64,000 bases of DNA from Nesterenkonia sp. E16_10 (GTDB lineage Bacteria > Actinomycetota > Actinomycetes > Actinomycetales > Micrococcaceae). The stretch spans positions 1-64,000 of the forward strand of contig NZ_JADPSA010000024.1 in assembly GCF_017347085.1 (NCBI RefSeq), read 5' to 3'. The translations under genes were made by a program, and so were the position numbers. Below the pieces are notes generated by a model. It was given only the letters and a program-made list of their open reading frames with translations, did not search any database and was not told the origin of the DNA. Within the stretch, counting starts at the first letter, position 1. Every line of letters begins with the position of its first letter. This document shows positions 41,622 through 49,790 of this stretch, one piece after another.

Positions 41622-42680
41622 ATGAGCGAGTTGAGCTTCACAGGTGTCAGTGCGGATGGCCCGGGCCACGGCCCGGCACCGGAAACCTCCCGCCAGTACT
41701 GGACCGAGGCGGCCGAGACCGGAGGGCTGCGCGAGGTTCCACTCCCGGAGCCCCTCCCCGGTGAGCTGCTGATCGAGACCCTGCACAGCGGGATCTCGCG
41801 CGGCACCGAGTCGCTGGTGCATCGCGGCGAGGTGCCGAGCAACATCACCGAGATCATGCAGGCACCCTTCCAGCTCGGCGAGCTGCCCTTCCCGGTCTCC
41901 CACGGCTACCTCAACGTCGGGGTGGTCCGGCGCGGCAGCCAGGCCCTGATCGGGCAGACGGTCTTCACCCTGGCCGGGCACCGCGAGCATGTGGTCGTCC
42001 CCGAGTCCGCCGCCCATGTGCTGCCCGAGGGCTGCCCGCCGCAGCGGGCGCTGCTCGCCGGGATCGGCGAGGTCGGACTCAACGGGCTCTGGGAGGGCAC
42101 CGTGATGGTCGGTGACCGGGTCGCCGTCGTCGGCGGCGGACTGATCGGGCTGACCACCGCGCTGCTGGCCTCGAAGCTGGCGCTGCAGCGGCTGCAGGTC
42201 GTCGAGATCGACGCCGAGCGGCGCGCCTTCATCGAATCCCTGGGCCTGGAGGCGGTCACCCCGGAGGCGGCGGGCGTGGACAACGATGTGGTGCTGCACA
42301 GCTCGGCCAGCTCCGCCGGGCTCGCGACCGCGCTGCGGCTGGCCGGCGAGGACGCTGTGGTGGTGGAGCAGTCCTGGTACGGCACCGGAGACCAGCAGGT
42401 CCCGCTGGGAGCCGACTTCCACGCCCGCCGACTCCGGATCGTCGCGACCCAGGTCGGTCAGGTGCCGGGTCCTCGCCGGATGCGACGGACCCGCGGCCAG
42501 CGCCTCGCCACGGCGCTGGATCTGCTCGACTCCCGCTTCGACCTGCTGATCAGCGGGCACTCGCCGCTGGCCGAGCTGCCGAGCGTGATGCAGGACGTCG
42601 CCGCCGGGGCCCCCTGGACCCGGGACCAGATCCTGCATGTGATCGATCACCCGCTCGCCGCGCATCACGCCGTCGGATGA
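41622..42680 (+). CDS. Medium-chain dehydrogenase/reductase-like protein (BchC-like, no zinc cysteine)
   Basis: 352 residues from the ATG at 41622; the in-frame ATG at 41613 is an alternative. GroES-like part (about 35-135; ELLIETLHSGISRGTESLVHR) followed by a Rossmann domain VAVVGGGLIGLTTALLASKL (about 168-187). Where zinc alcohol dehydrogenases have Cys, this has SGISRGTE, so the catalytic-zinc ligand is absent. The closest familiar pattern is the BchC-like or zinc-binding-dehydrogenase-like protein encoded with 6-PTPS homologues. It lies 46 nt before the 6-PTPS-like gene; probably one operon. Confidence 0.82.
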   Translation: MSELSFTGVSADGPGHGPAPETSRQYWTEAAETGGLREVPLPEPLPGELLIETLHSGISRGTESLVHRGEVPSNITEIMQAPFQLGELPFPVSHGYLNVGVVRRGSQALIGQTVFTLAGHREHVVVPESAAHVLPEGCPPQRALLAGIGEVGLNGLWEGTVMVGDRVAVVGGGLIGLTTALLASKLALQRLQVVEIDAERRAFIESLGLEAVTPEAAGVDNDVVLHSSASSAGLATALRLAGEDAVVVEQSWYGTGDQQVPLGADFHARRLRIVATQVGQVPGPRRMRRTRGQRLATALDLLDSRFDLLISGHSPLAELPSVMQDVAAGAPWTRDQILHVIDHPLAAHHAVG

Positions 42681-42726
42681 TCCCCGTGCCGCGACCACTC
42701 TCATCCACCACCCTCCAAGGAGAACC

Positions 42727-43113
42727 ATGAGCCGCTTCCGCCTGACCGTCGATGACCACATCATGATCGCCCACAGCCTGCAGGATCCGTTCTTCGGACC
42801 GGCGCAGAACCTGCACGGGGCCACGCTCAGCATCCAGGCCAGCTTCTTCCGGGATGGCCTGAACGAGTACGGCGTGGTCCTGGACATCGGCGCCGCCACC
42901 GAGCTGCTGGCCGCGACTCTGGAGCCGCTGCGCTATAAGAACCTGGACGAGCTGGAGGCGCTGGCCGGGAAGTTCACGACCACCGAGGTGATCATCGAGC
43001 ACATCGCCGAGACGCTGGCCGCAGAGCTGCCCGCCGACCACGGGCTCACGGCCCTGGAGGTGCAGGCCGAGGAACATCCCCGGGCTCGCGCCTCCGTCTG
43101 GGTTCAGCTCTAG
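42727..43113 (+). CDS. 6-pyruvoyltetrahydropterin synthase-like protein (divergent subfamily)
   Basis: 128 residues, ATG at 42727 with AAGGAGAACC upstream. The fold is recognisable: IMIAHSLQD (about 12), RLHGHNY replaced by NLHGATLSIQ (about 28), then EYGVVLDIGAATELLAATLE (about 47-66), NLDEL and TTTEVIIEHIAE (PTxEN-like). The catalytic Cys is missing, the second zinc His is Ala, and LDH is absent, so it is unlikely to be a standard QueD or PTPS enzyme. I recall the same NLHGAT..DIG pattern in other bacteria beside GT4 and dehydrogenase genes, so this is a stable subfamily rather than decay. Substrate unknown. Confidence 0.82.
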   Translation: MSRFRLTVDDHIMIAHSLQDPFFGPAQNLHGATLSIQASFFRDGLNEYGVVLDIGAATELLAATLEPLRYKNLDELEALAGKFTTTEVIIEHIAETLAAELPADHGLTALEVQAEEHPRARASVWVQL

Positions 43114-43181
43114 ACCGGCAGGCTCGGTAGTATGTCCGAGTGTCCTGGCGAGTCGACCCACCGTCGCCCGCGAGGACCCGA

Positions 43182-43258
43182 GGGGCGTTAGCTCAGTTGG
43201 TTAGAGCAGAGGACTCATAATCCTTTTGTCCTGGGTTCAAGTCCCAGACGCCCTACCA
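43182..43258 (+). tRNA. tRNA with CAU anticodon (Met or lysidine-type Ile), CCA encoded
   Basis: 77 nt with a 7-bp acceptor stem (GGGGCGT / ACGCCCT, including a G1-U72 wobble), D arm AGCTC..GAGC, anticodon arm with CTCATAA (CAU), T arm CTGGG-TTCAAGT-CCCAG and encoded CCA. CAU may be elongator Met or Ile(CAU) modified to lysidine. It is not the initiator, which lacks the first pair. I cannot decide between the two by eye. Confidence 0.93.
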
Positions 43259-43372
43259 GAGCGGGCATCACCCTGCACGTGACGGACCGAGCAGGATCCG
43301 GTCCGGCCTGCAGGCCCTGGTGGGCTTCGTCATACGTGCCGGCCGCACATCGGTGTGGACTAGGGTCAGGTC

Positions 43373-44632
43373 ATGGGACGTCTACCAGCGATATCTGCCG
43401 GAATCCTCACCTCGATGCTGCTCATCGGATGCGCCGAGCCCGCTGCAGAGCAGCCCGAGAGTGGCAGCGAAGCGGGCACCCAGACCAGCCCCGAGACGGA
43501 CACCGGGACCGACGCCGACGACGCCACGGAGCCGGCGGCACCGGAGGCTGATGACCCGGAGGCCTCCCCCGACTCGGATGCGCCGCCGTTCGGCACCGAA
43601 TCCCGGGGCAGCTATGACGCCCCCTGGGCGCTGGAGTTCCTGCCCGGTGGCGAGCAGATGCTGATCACCAGCCGTTACGGCGAGCTCTTCCTGCGCGGCA
43701 CAGCCGAGACGGACGCCTCCGAGGACCTCAGCGTGGCCGGCCTGCCGGAGGACATCGTGGTCGACGGCCAGGGTGGGCTGGGCGACGTCGTCGCGGCCCC
43801 CGACTTTGAAGAGAGCCGGCGGGTCTATCTGAGCTGGATCAACTCTTCGGAGGCCGGCACCGGCGCCGTGGTCGGACACGCAACGCTGGTGGACTCCGAA
43901 GACAGCGCGGAGCTGCAGGACCTCACAATCATCTGGGAACAGGACCCGAAGACCTCCGGGTCGGGCCACTTCTCGCACCGGCTGGCATTCAGCCCGGACG
44001 GCGAGCAGCTCTTCGTGACCTCCGGGGATCGTCAGCAGCTGGACCCGGCGCAGGATCTGGACAGCGGCCTGGGCAAGGTGATGCGGCTGACCCCGGAGGG
44101 CGAGCCGTTCCCGGAGAATCCCTTCGCCGAGGACGGCGATGTCACCGAGGAGATCTTCACCTACGGTCACCGCAATCCGCTGGGCATCGACTTCGACGCC
44201 GAGGGGCAGCTCTGGGTCTCCGAGATGGGACCCGAGGGCGGCGATGAGCTGAACCTGCTGGAGGCCGGTGAGAACTACGGCTGGCCCGAAGCCTCCAACG
44301 GCTCGCAATACAGCGGTGCCGAGATCCCCGACCACACCGAGGGTGACGGCTTCGCGCCTCCCGCCGCCTGGTGGACCCCCTCCATCTCCCCCGGCAGCCT
44401 GATGATCTACCAGGGCGAGATGTTCCCGGACTGGTCCGGCAGCGCCTTCATGGGCGCTCTCTCCGGAGAAGCGCTGGTCCGCGTGGAGCTCGACGGGGAT
44501 CAGGCCGGGGAAGAAGAGCTCTGGGAGATGGGTGCGCGGATCCGCGATGTGGAACAGGCCCCGGACGGAAGCATCTGGATCATCGAAGACGGCGACGGCG
44601 CCGAGCTGCTGCGCCTGACCCCACCAGAGTGA
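43373..44632 (+). CDS. PQQ-dependent sugar dehydrogenase-like lipoprotein
   Basis: 419 residues. A signal with lipobox LLIGC (Cys20) leads to an acidic linker (about 25-75; TDTGTDADDATEPAAPEADDP) and then the soluble glucose/sorbosone dehydrogenase beta-propeller. Landmarks: APWALEFLPGGEQMLIT, GGLGDVVAAPDFEESRRVYL, HFSHRLAFSPDGEQLFVTSG (about 203-222), HRNPLGIDFDAEGQLWVSEM and GPEGGDELNLLEAGENYGWP. The family oxidises aldoses with PQQ, but many actinobacterial members have unproven activity. TAGGGT (43361-43366) ends 6 nt before the ATG, fitting a leaderless transcript. Confidence 0.92.
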   Translation: MGRLPAISAGILTSMLLIGCAEPAAEQPESGSEAGTQTSPETDTGTDADDATEPAAPEADDPEASPDSDAPPFGTESRGSYDAPWALEFLPGGEQMLITSRYGELFLRGTAETDASEDLSVAGLPEDIVVDGQGGLGDVVAAPDFEESRRVYLSWINSSEAGTGAVVGHATLVDSEDSAELQDLTIIWEQDPKTSGSGHFSHRLAFSPDGEQLFVTSGDRQQLDPAQDLDSGLGKVMRLTPEGEPFPENPFAEDGDVTEEIFTYGHRNPLGIDFDAEGQLWVSEMGPEGGDELNLLEAGENYGWPEASNGSQYSGAEIPDHTEGDGFAPPAAWWTPSISPGSLMIYQGEMFPDWSGSAFMGALSGEALVRVELDGDQAGEEELWEMGARIRDVEQAPDGSIWIIEDGDGAELLRLTPPE

Positions 44633-44666
44633 CCCCGGCGCTCTGACCCCAGCGGAATGACCTCCG

Positions 44667-45929
44667 CTACGGCGTGTACCGGCTTTCGATCCAGTCGGCA
44701 CCGCGGTAGAGCTTCTCAAAGGCGTTCATCGTGGTGTTGAGGCTGTGCCGGCCGGCCCGCTCGCGGCTGCGCTCGCCCATCGCGGTGCGCTGCTCGGGAC
44801 CGGTAGCGAACAACTGCTCCAGCCGGGCCGCAAGATGCGCGGAGTTGCCAGGCTCGAAGAGGTAGCCGTTGACGCCCTCCTCGACCAGGTGCGGCAGAGC
44901 CAGAGCGTCGGCGAGCACCACGGGAAGTCCGGAGGACATGGCTTCCAGGGAGACCAGCGACTGCAGCTCGGCGGTCCCGGGCTGGCAAAAGACATCGGCC
45001 TCAAGATAGGCCCGGCGCAGCGCGTCCTCCCCCACATGGCCGCGCATCCGTACCCGATCCCCCAGGCCCAGCTCCTGGATCTGCGCGGCCAGCCGATCGC
45101 GCTGCTCGCCGTCACCGACGATGTCCAGCCCGATCCCCAGCGCCGGATCCGTCTTGCCGATCGCTTCGATGAGCACGTCCACGTTCTTCTCCACCGCGAG
45201 ACGACCCACGAAGAGCACCGTGGGCCTCTCGGGCAGGTTCAGCACCTCGTCGGGCCGCTGGCGGTAATACTCGACGTCGATCCCGTTGGAGAGCGGGAGC
45301 ACCTTCTCGAATCCGGCCCGCTCCATCATGGTCTGCGCCGCGAGCGGGGTCGGGGTGGTCACCACTGCCGCCTTGCCCATCAGCCGACCCATGTCTCGCC
45401 AAGAGTTCTTCGCCACGATCCTGCGGAACCAGCCGGGGAACGGCAGGAACGGATCCAGGTTCTCGGGCATGAAGTGGTTGGTCGCGATGGTGCGCAGTCC
45501 GCGCTCGGCGGCGGCGTCGATCGCGGCCTTGCCGATCATGTAGTGGCACTGGGCGTGGACGACGTCGGGCTGCAGCTCGTCCATCAGCCGTCCCATCGCG
45601 GGCTCCACCAGCCAGGGCAGGCAGAGCCGGATGTACTCATGCGTCGGGGCCTTGAACGACCGGAACCGGTGCACAGTGGCCTCTTCGGTCTCTTCCACCA
45701 GGTCGGGGCCGCGACTGGTCCGTGCGGCGGCGATGTGAACCTCGTGACCGCGCGCCGCCATGTTCTTCGCGAGCCGGTGGCTGAACACCGCGGCACCGTT
45801 GACGTCGGGCGGGTAGGTGTCGGCGGCGATCAGGATCCGGAGCTTGGCCGGGGGCTTCTCGGCGGGCTCCCCCGGGGGGTTCTCGGCGACATCTTCTCGG
45901 GGAGCCTCAGGGGGCACAGCGTTCACCAT
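44667..45929 (-). CDS. Family-4 glycosyltransferase (mannosyl/glucosyl-lipid type)
   Basis: 420 residues; the ATG at 45929 overlaps the phosphatidyltransferase stop (TGATG). A Pro/Glu-rich 28-residue tail precedes LRILIAADTYPPDVNGAAVF (about 28-47). The acceptor domain holds DVVHAQCHYMIGKAA; the donor domain has PTVLFVGRLAVEKNVDVLIE (about 213-232), RVRMRGHVGED and SLVSLEAMSSGLPVVLADAL (about 318-337). The close link with a CDP-alcohol phosphatidyltransferase suggests glycolipid or lipoglycan synthesis at the membrane. The sugar is not determined. Confidence 0.88.
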   Translation of the reverse strand: MVNAVPPEAPREDVAENPPGEPAEKPPAKLRILIAADTYPPDVNGAAVFSHRLAKNMAARGHEVHIAAARTSRGPDLVEETEEATVHRFRSFKAPTHEYIRLCLPWLVEPAMGRLMDELQPDVVHAQCHYMIGKAAIDAAAERGLRTIATNHFMPENLDPFLPFPGWFRRIVAKNSWRDMGRLMGKAAVVTTPTPLAAQTMMERAGFEKVLPLSNGIDVEYYRQRPDEVLNLPERPTVLFVGRLAVEKNVDVLIEAIGKTDPALGIGLDIVGDGEQRDRLAAQIQELGLGDRVRMRGHVGEDALRRAYLEADVFCQPGTAELQSLVSLEAMSSGLPVVLADALALPHLVEEGVNGYLFEPGNSAHLAARLEQLFATGPEQRTAMGERSRERAGRHSLNTTMNAFEKLYRGADWIESRYTP

Positions 45930-46570
45930 CAGCCGGTCGAATCCTCCTCGATGCCCGGTCGGGCCTGTTCACGGCGCAGCCGCCCCGCCTCGCGGCGGGC
46001 TTTGATGAAGTAGTCGATGGACGCAACGATATGCATCCCCGCGCCGAGCGCCAGCAGCACGAAGGCGACGTCGGGCACGAGGCTCTCGCGCAGCATCCCG
46101 GTGGACCCCAGCAGCGCCATCGGCAAACCGATCAGCAGGCACGCGGTGCGCAGCTTGCCGAGCACGGTGACCTTCAGCGGCGGGGGCCCCTTGAAGAGCA
46201 GGTAGGTGTTGACCGAGAGGACCAGGTCCGGGATGACCACGGCGAGCACCACCCAGATCGGCACGATGCCGAAGCTGGCCAGGGTGGCGCTGACGATGAT
46301 CAGCGCGAGCCGGTCGGCCAACGGGTCCAGCCACTGCCCCACGGTGGACATCTGATCGAAGCGCCGAGCGATGTACCCGTCGATCCAATCCGTGCCGGAG
46401 AGGACGACCAGCACCCAGAACGCCGCCAGGTACTCGTCGCGGGCCACGAGCACCACAAACACCGGGATCAGCAGTGCGCGCAGCACGGTCACGATGTTCG
46501 GCGCGGTCCAGAACGTCTCGCGCATGGTGTACTCGAAACCATCCTGGGTCCCGGCACCGATCAGTCTCAC
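45929..46570 (-). CDS. CDP-alcohol phosphatidyltransferase
   Basis: 213 residues from a GTG at 46570 (VRLIGAGTQDG). The signature DWIDGYIARRFDQMSTVGQW then LDPLADR (about 61-87) keeps all the D-G-x2-A-R-x8-G-x3-D-x3-D residues. Five to six membrane helices, then a basic C-terminal tail (KARREAGRLRREQARPG). It could be a phosphatidylglycerophosphate, inositol-phosphate or cardiolipin-type synthase; the alcohol acceptor is not told by sequence. Coupled to the GT4 gene; a holin-like gene ends just 9 nt upstream. Confidence 0.92.
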   Translation of the reverse strand: MRLIGAGTQDGFEYTMRETFWTAPNIVTVLRALLIPVFVVLVARDEYLAAFWVLVVLSGTDWIDGYIARRFDQMSTVGQWLDPLADRLALIIVSATLASFGIVPIWVVLAVVIPDLVLSVNTYLLFKGPPPLKVTVLGKLRTACLLIGLPMALLGSTGMLRESLVPDVAFVLLALGAGMHIVASIDYFIKARREAGRLRREQARPGIEEDSTG

Positions 46571-46579
46571 CGGGACAGT

Positions 46580-47593
46580 TTATTTCTTCACAAGCTCGCG
46601 GAGGAAGACGGCACCCGCGGCGGCAGAACCTGCCACGACGGCGAGCGGCTTCCACCGAGCGGCCACAAACTCACCGGCGACGTGCGCGCCGGACTCCTGG
46701 CCTGCGGAGTCGGCACCCCGCGCGGCGGGGACACCCTCGATCTTAGGCTCGGCGGACGGGACGCTCACCGGTGCACCGGCCGCGCCGCGGGTCTTCGCCG
46801 AGGAGTCGGCCTGGCTGGTCTTGGGCTTGTTGCGGCCGCGGACCTTCGGCGAGGAGTCGGCAGAAGTGGACTTGGGCTTGTTGCCGCCGCGGACCTTGGA
46901 ACCGATGTTCTCGGCCTTGTCCTGAAGGCTCTGCGCCCGACCCTTGGCGCCCTCGGCGATGTTGCGGGTGCCGGAGGTGATCTGGTCCTGCAGTGAGGCC
47001 AGGTGGTCCCGGCGCAGGCCGGTGCGGCGCAGCAGCTCGCTGTAGGTGGGAGGCGTCGGGGACCCGGCACCGGGGGTCTTCGCGTCCTTCTTGGCCTGTT
47101 CGGCGGCCTGGCGCTTGGACTCTTCCTTCTGGCGGCGCTTCTCTGAATCAGCCTGCTCCAGGCTCTGCGGATCAAACCGGGTGCCCTCGCGGGCCACCCC
47201 GAGATCGAGGCGGAAGCCGCGGATAGCGTCTTCGGGCAGCAGCGGGAGCGTCTTCTTAAGCTTGAGCAGCCCGATGAGCGCAAAGATCAGCGCGATGACC
47301 AGGAAGACCCCGGCCACGATCAGTGCGGCGGCCCAGAGCTCGAAGATCAGCGAAAGCGCAGCGACGGCGGCGACGATGAGCGCGACCACGAGGAAAGCGA
47401 GAAAGACCACGCCCACCACCATGAGGGCCACGGCGATGCCTGCTGCCACTCCCTTGGTCTTCATCTGGGCGATGGCCAGCTGAATCTCGTCGTTGATCTG
47501 TTTGGGGCCGAGTCGCAGTACGACCTTGATCACGTCGAGCAATGATGTCCGGGGCGCCGTGCCCTTCGTGCGGCCGATTCCTGGCTGAGACAA
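46580..47593 (-). CDS. Holin-X/DUF3618-like membrane protein with C-terminal repeats
   Basis: 337 residues from a TTG at 47593, supported by CGGAGGC 9 nt upstream. The N-terminus (about 20-125) has the actinobacterial holin-superfamily-III pattern: an amphipathic LGPKQINDEIQLAIAQMKTK and two long hydrophobic helices. A basic coiled segment follows (about 150-185), then SELLRRTGLRRDHLASLQDQ (DUF3618-like). Imperfect 18-residue repeats, SSPKVRGRNKPKTSQAD (about 235-275), and a final helix (VVAGSAAAGAVFLRELVKK) complete it. Despite the name, a chromosomal housekeeping or envelope role is likelier than lysis. Confidence 0.78.
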   Translation of the reverse strand: MSQPGIGRTKGTAPRTSLLDVIKVVLRLGPKQINDEIQLAIAQMKTKGVAAGIAVALMVVGVVFLAFLVVALIVAAVAALSLIFELWAAALIVAGVFLVIALIFALIGLLKLKKTLPLLPEDAIRGFRLDLGVAREGTRFDPQSLEQADSEKRRQKEESKRQAAEQAKKDAKTPGAGSPTPPTYSELLRRTGLRRDHLASLQDQITSGTRNIAEGAKGRAQSLQDKAENIGSKVRGGNKPKSTSADSSPKVRGRNKPKTSQADSSAKTRGAAGAPVSVPSAEPKIEGVPAARGADSAGQESGAHVAGEFVAARWKPLAVVAGSAAAGAVFLRELVKK

Positions 47594-47673
47594 GACTGCG
47601 CCTCCGTAGTGTTCATGGTGCTCAGGGGTGGGTGTTCAGTTCACTACAAACTACCACCTATACGATGAGAGAC

Positions 47674-48120
47674 ATGGCTGACCAGTACGACTTCGAAGAG
47701 CTCTATGCCAACACCTATACCGAGGCTGACCAGCGGGCGTACGAGACCCAGCCGACCTCGAAGAAACGTTTTGTGACCGCCTGGCTCCTGACACTTCTCC
47801 TGGGCCCCACGGGGGCTCACCGCTGGTACCTGAGCCGCCCGATCACGGCCTCGCTGATGGCGCTGGCGAGCATCGGCGCCGTCGGGCTGATGGTCGCGGG
47901 GCAGTCGAACCTGGGCCTGCTCTGCATCACGATCGTCTTCGCCTGGACCCTGATCGACCTGATCATGATCCTCACCGGGTCGATGCGTGACCGTGATGAC
48001 CTGAGACTGGCCGGGCATCGCGAGCGAGCCGGCCTGTGCTCGGCGATCACGATGCTGCTGCTGGCGATCGGACTGGTCTTTGCCCTGGTGCTGGGCACCA
48101 GCTCCGGGGTGGCGGGCTGA
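47674..48120 (+). CDS. TM2-domain membrane protein
   Basis: 148 residues from the ATG at 47674 (MADQYDFEELYANTY). Acidic N-terminus, then the TM2 pattern KRFVTAWLLTLLLGPTGAHR (about 32-51) and YLSRPITASLMALASIGAVG with a DLIMILTG (DxxxILTG) end. A fourth helix (about 122-142) extends it. TM2 proteins have no settled bacterial function. TACGAT (47661-47666) ends 7 nt before the ATG, consistent with a leaderless mRNA. Divergent from the holin-like gene. Confidence 0.85.
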   Translation: MADQYDFEELYANTYTEADQRAYETQPTSKKRFVTAWLLTLLLGPTGAHRWYLSRPITASLMALASIGAVGLMVAGQSNLGLLCITIVFAWTLIDLIMILTGSMRDRDDLRLAGHRERAGLCSAITMLLLAIGLVFALVLGTSSGVAG

Positions 48121-48141
48121 GCTGAACCCGACCCTGAGGGT

Positions 48142-49008
48142 TCAGTCCTCGATCTGACCCGCCGGGGTGCGCTTCTCGGCCTGGAACTGATCCTCGATCC
48201 GGCCATGCGCCCAGTAGGCCGAAAGCGACATGGCCTTGCGATCCAGGCCCTTCTGATTCACCAGCATCTTGCGGATCCGCTTCATCTGGGCGCGTTCGCC
48301 GTGCACGAAGACCTGCACGTCACCGTCCGGGACACTCAGCTCCTCCAGGTACTGCGCGAGCATCGTGGTCTCGGGACTGAAGTCCGCCTCACGGTGCAGC
48401 CACACCAGGTCCATCCCTGCGGGGACGTCCAAGGGCTGACGTTCCGAAGCGTCGCGCACCTCGACGACGGCGACGCCGCGGGCATCCTCACCCATTGATT
48501 CCAGCGCGGAGGCGATCGCGGGCAGCGCAGCCTCATCTCCGGCCAGCAGGTGCCATGCGGCCTCCTCGCGCGGGGCGTAGCCACTGCCGGGTCCGAAGAA
48601 GCTGATCTGGTCCCCGACCTGCGCGTGCTTCGCCCAGACTCCGGCGCGACCGACCTCGCCATGGACCACGAAGTCCACCCAGATCTGTGAGTTGGCATGG
48701 TCCACGTGCCGGATCGTGTAGGTCCGGGTCGCCGGCATCTGCTCGGTGCTCAGCTGCTCGCGCAACGCGTCCATGTCATAGGGACGGCTGAGATCGACAT
48801 CCTCGGGCAGGCCGGCCGCCTCAGTGCCTTGGGGCAGGAAGAGCAGCTTGATGTATTGATCCGTGGCGGGCGACTCCCCCACAGACTTGAACTCGATCGC
48901 CTCGAATCCAGGACCACCTAGGACCAGCCGGATCATGTGCGGGCTGAGCTGCTTCTTCGCATCGACCGTGAGGACGTGCTGGACGCGCGTTTTCTTTGAC
49001 TTGGACAC
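48142..49008 (-). CDS. Siderophore-interacting protein (FAD/NADPH ferric-siderophore reductase)
   Basis: 288 residues from a GTG at 49008. FAD-binding part: ATRTYTIRHVDHANSQIWVDF (R-x-Y-T/S type, about 92-112) and HGEVGRAGVWAKHAQVGDQI (about 116-135). NADPH-binding SIP domain: WHLLAGDEAALPAIASALES (about 151-170), VEVRDASERQ and VFVHGERAQMKRIRK. It ends SLSAYWAHGRIEDQFQAEK, typical of ViuB/SIP proteins. It releases iron from ferric siderophores in the cytoplasm. No siderophore transport gene is adjacent. Confidence 0.93.
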   Translation of the reverse strand: MSKSKKTRVQHVLTVDAKKQLSPHMIRLVLGGPGFEAIEFKSVGESPATDQYIKLLFLPQGTEAAGLPEDVDLSRPYDMDALREQLSTEQMPATRTYTIRHVDHANSQIWVDFVVHGEVGRAGVWAKHAQVGDQISFFGPGSGYAPREEAAWHLLAGDEAALPAIASALESMGEDARGVAVVEVRDASERQPLDVPAGMDLVWLHREADFSPETTMLAQYLEELSVPDGDVQVFVHGERAQMKRIRKMLVNQKGLDRKAMSLSAYWAHGRIEDQFQAEKRTPAGQIED

Positions 49009-49119
49009 CCCGGCACTCTAATCGAACCCGACGGTCCGGCGCAGGGGAACCTCAGCGGAGCGGCACTGTATTGCGACAGATATCCATGCGCGAATCCGGC
49101 TCGCAGTCCCCCGGAAAAA

Positions 49120-49140
49120 GTTGAGTGCATCGCGCTCAAG
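49120..49140 (+). promoter_or_regulatory. HAIR-type HspR operator upstream of hsp20
   Basis: GTTGAGT-N7-GCTCAAG matches the known HspR inverted repeat CTTGAGT-N7-ACTCAAG at 12 of 14 arm positions with the exact 7-bp spacer. It lies next to a -10 TATACT (49148-49153), where bound HspR would block the promoter. This predicts heat-shock control of hsp20. Confidence 0.8.
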
Positions 49141-49147
49141 TTAGGAA

Positions 49148-49153
49148 TATACT
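49148..49153 (+). promoter_or_regulatory. -10 box of hsp20
   Basis: TATACT, 81 nt before the hsp20 start and directly after the HAIR operator. The -35 region would lie inside the operator. Confidence 0.55.
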
Positions 49154-49233
49154 GGACTCAGGTTTCGTTGGAACCGTCGCCGCAAGGCATTGACCCTGTC
49201 CCGTAGAGCAATGAGTACAAGGAGCTGATTGCC

Positions 49234-49683
49234 GTGATGAACAACTCTCTGACCCGCCTGGACCCCTTCGCCCTGATCGACGATGTCTTCCGCTCCGTGC
49301 GGGCCCCTTCGATGGACGCCTCCCAGCGCCAGGCCGGGTTCGTTCCGGCAGTGGATGCCCACCGCGAAGGCGAGGACCTGGTCCTGCGCGCTGATCTGCC
49401 CGGGATCGATCCGGACAAGGACGTCGCCGTCGAACTGACCGGGCGCACGCTCACCGTCTCCGGGGAGCGCCGGAGCGAGACCGAGGCTGAAGGGCTGCGC
49501 GAGGTGCGCTACGGGTCCTTCTCCCGCACGATCACCCTGCCGGGCGAGATCTCGAGCGACGCAATCTCCGCATCCTACGAATCCGGAGTGCTCACGGTCC
49601 GCGCAGCCGGGGTCTACGCCGCCGAGGCGCCGCGCAAGATCGCGATCTCCTCCACCGAGCGCGAAAAGAAGCTCGACTCCTGA
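49234..49683 (+). CDS. Hsp20-family small heat-shock protein
   Basis: 149 residues; GTG at 49234 or ATG at 49237, with AAGGAG upstream. N-terminal RLDPFALIDDVFRSV, then the alpha-crystallin domain (about 38-128): FVPAVDAHREGEDLVLRADL, ELTGRTLTVSGERR, YGSFSRTITLPGEISSDAIS and YESGVLTVRA (the ..GVLTV strand). A C-terminal I-x-I (KIAIS) is present. It is an ATP-independent chaperone holding unfolded proteins. The HspR-type operator upstream predicts induction by heat. Confidence 0.95.
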   Translation: MMNNSLTRLDPFALIDDVFRSVRAPSMDASQRQAGFVPAVDAHREGEDLVLRADLPGIDPDKDVAVELTGRTLTVSGERRSETEAEGLREVRYGSFSRTITLPGEISSDAISASYESGVLTVRAAGVYAAEAPRKIAISSTEREKKLDS

Positions 49684-49698
49684 TCCCCAGCCCTTCAC

Positions 49699-49772
49699 CG
49701 TTGAGGGGCGGATTTTCCGGGCATCTCATGGGCCTTAGGGCCCAAACTGCTCGGAGAATCCGCCCCTCGACG
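49699..49772. repeat. Dispersed palindromic element, copy C
   Basis: 74 bp beginning CGTTGAGGGGCGGATT and ending AATCCGCCCCTCGACG, with a nested perfect TGGGCC/GGCCCA helix. It fills the convergent gap between hsp20 and purU, 15 bp after the hsp20 stop and 18 bp after the purU stop on the other strand. Confidence 0.9.
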
Positions 49773-49790
49773 AGTTGGGGGTGGGTGGGA

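Noticed and set aside
46580-47593. Prophage remnant because of the holin-like protein
   Set aside because: No other phage gene nearby; this holin-superfamily-III type is common in actinobacterial core genomes.
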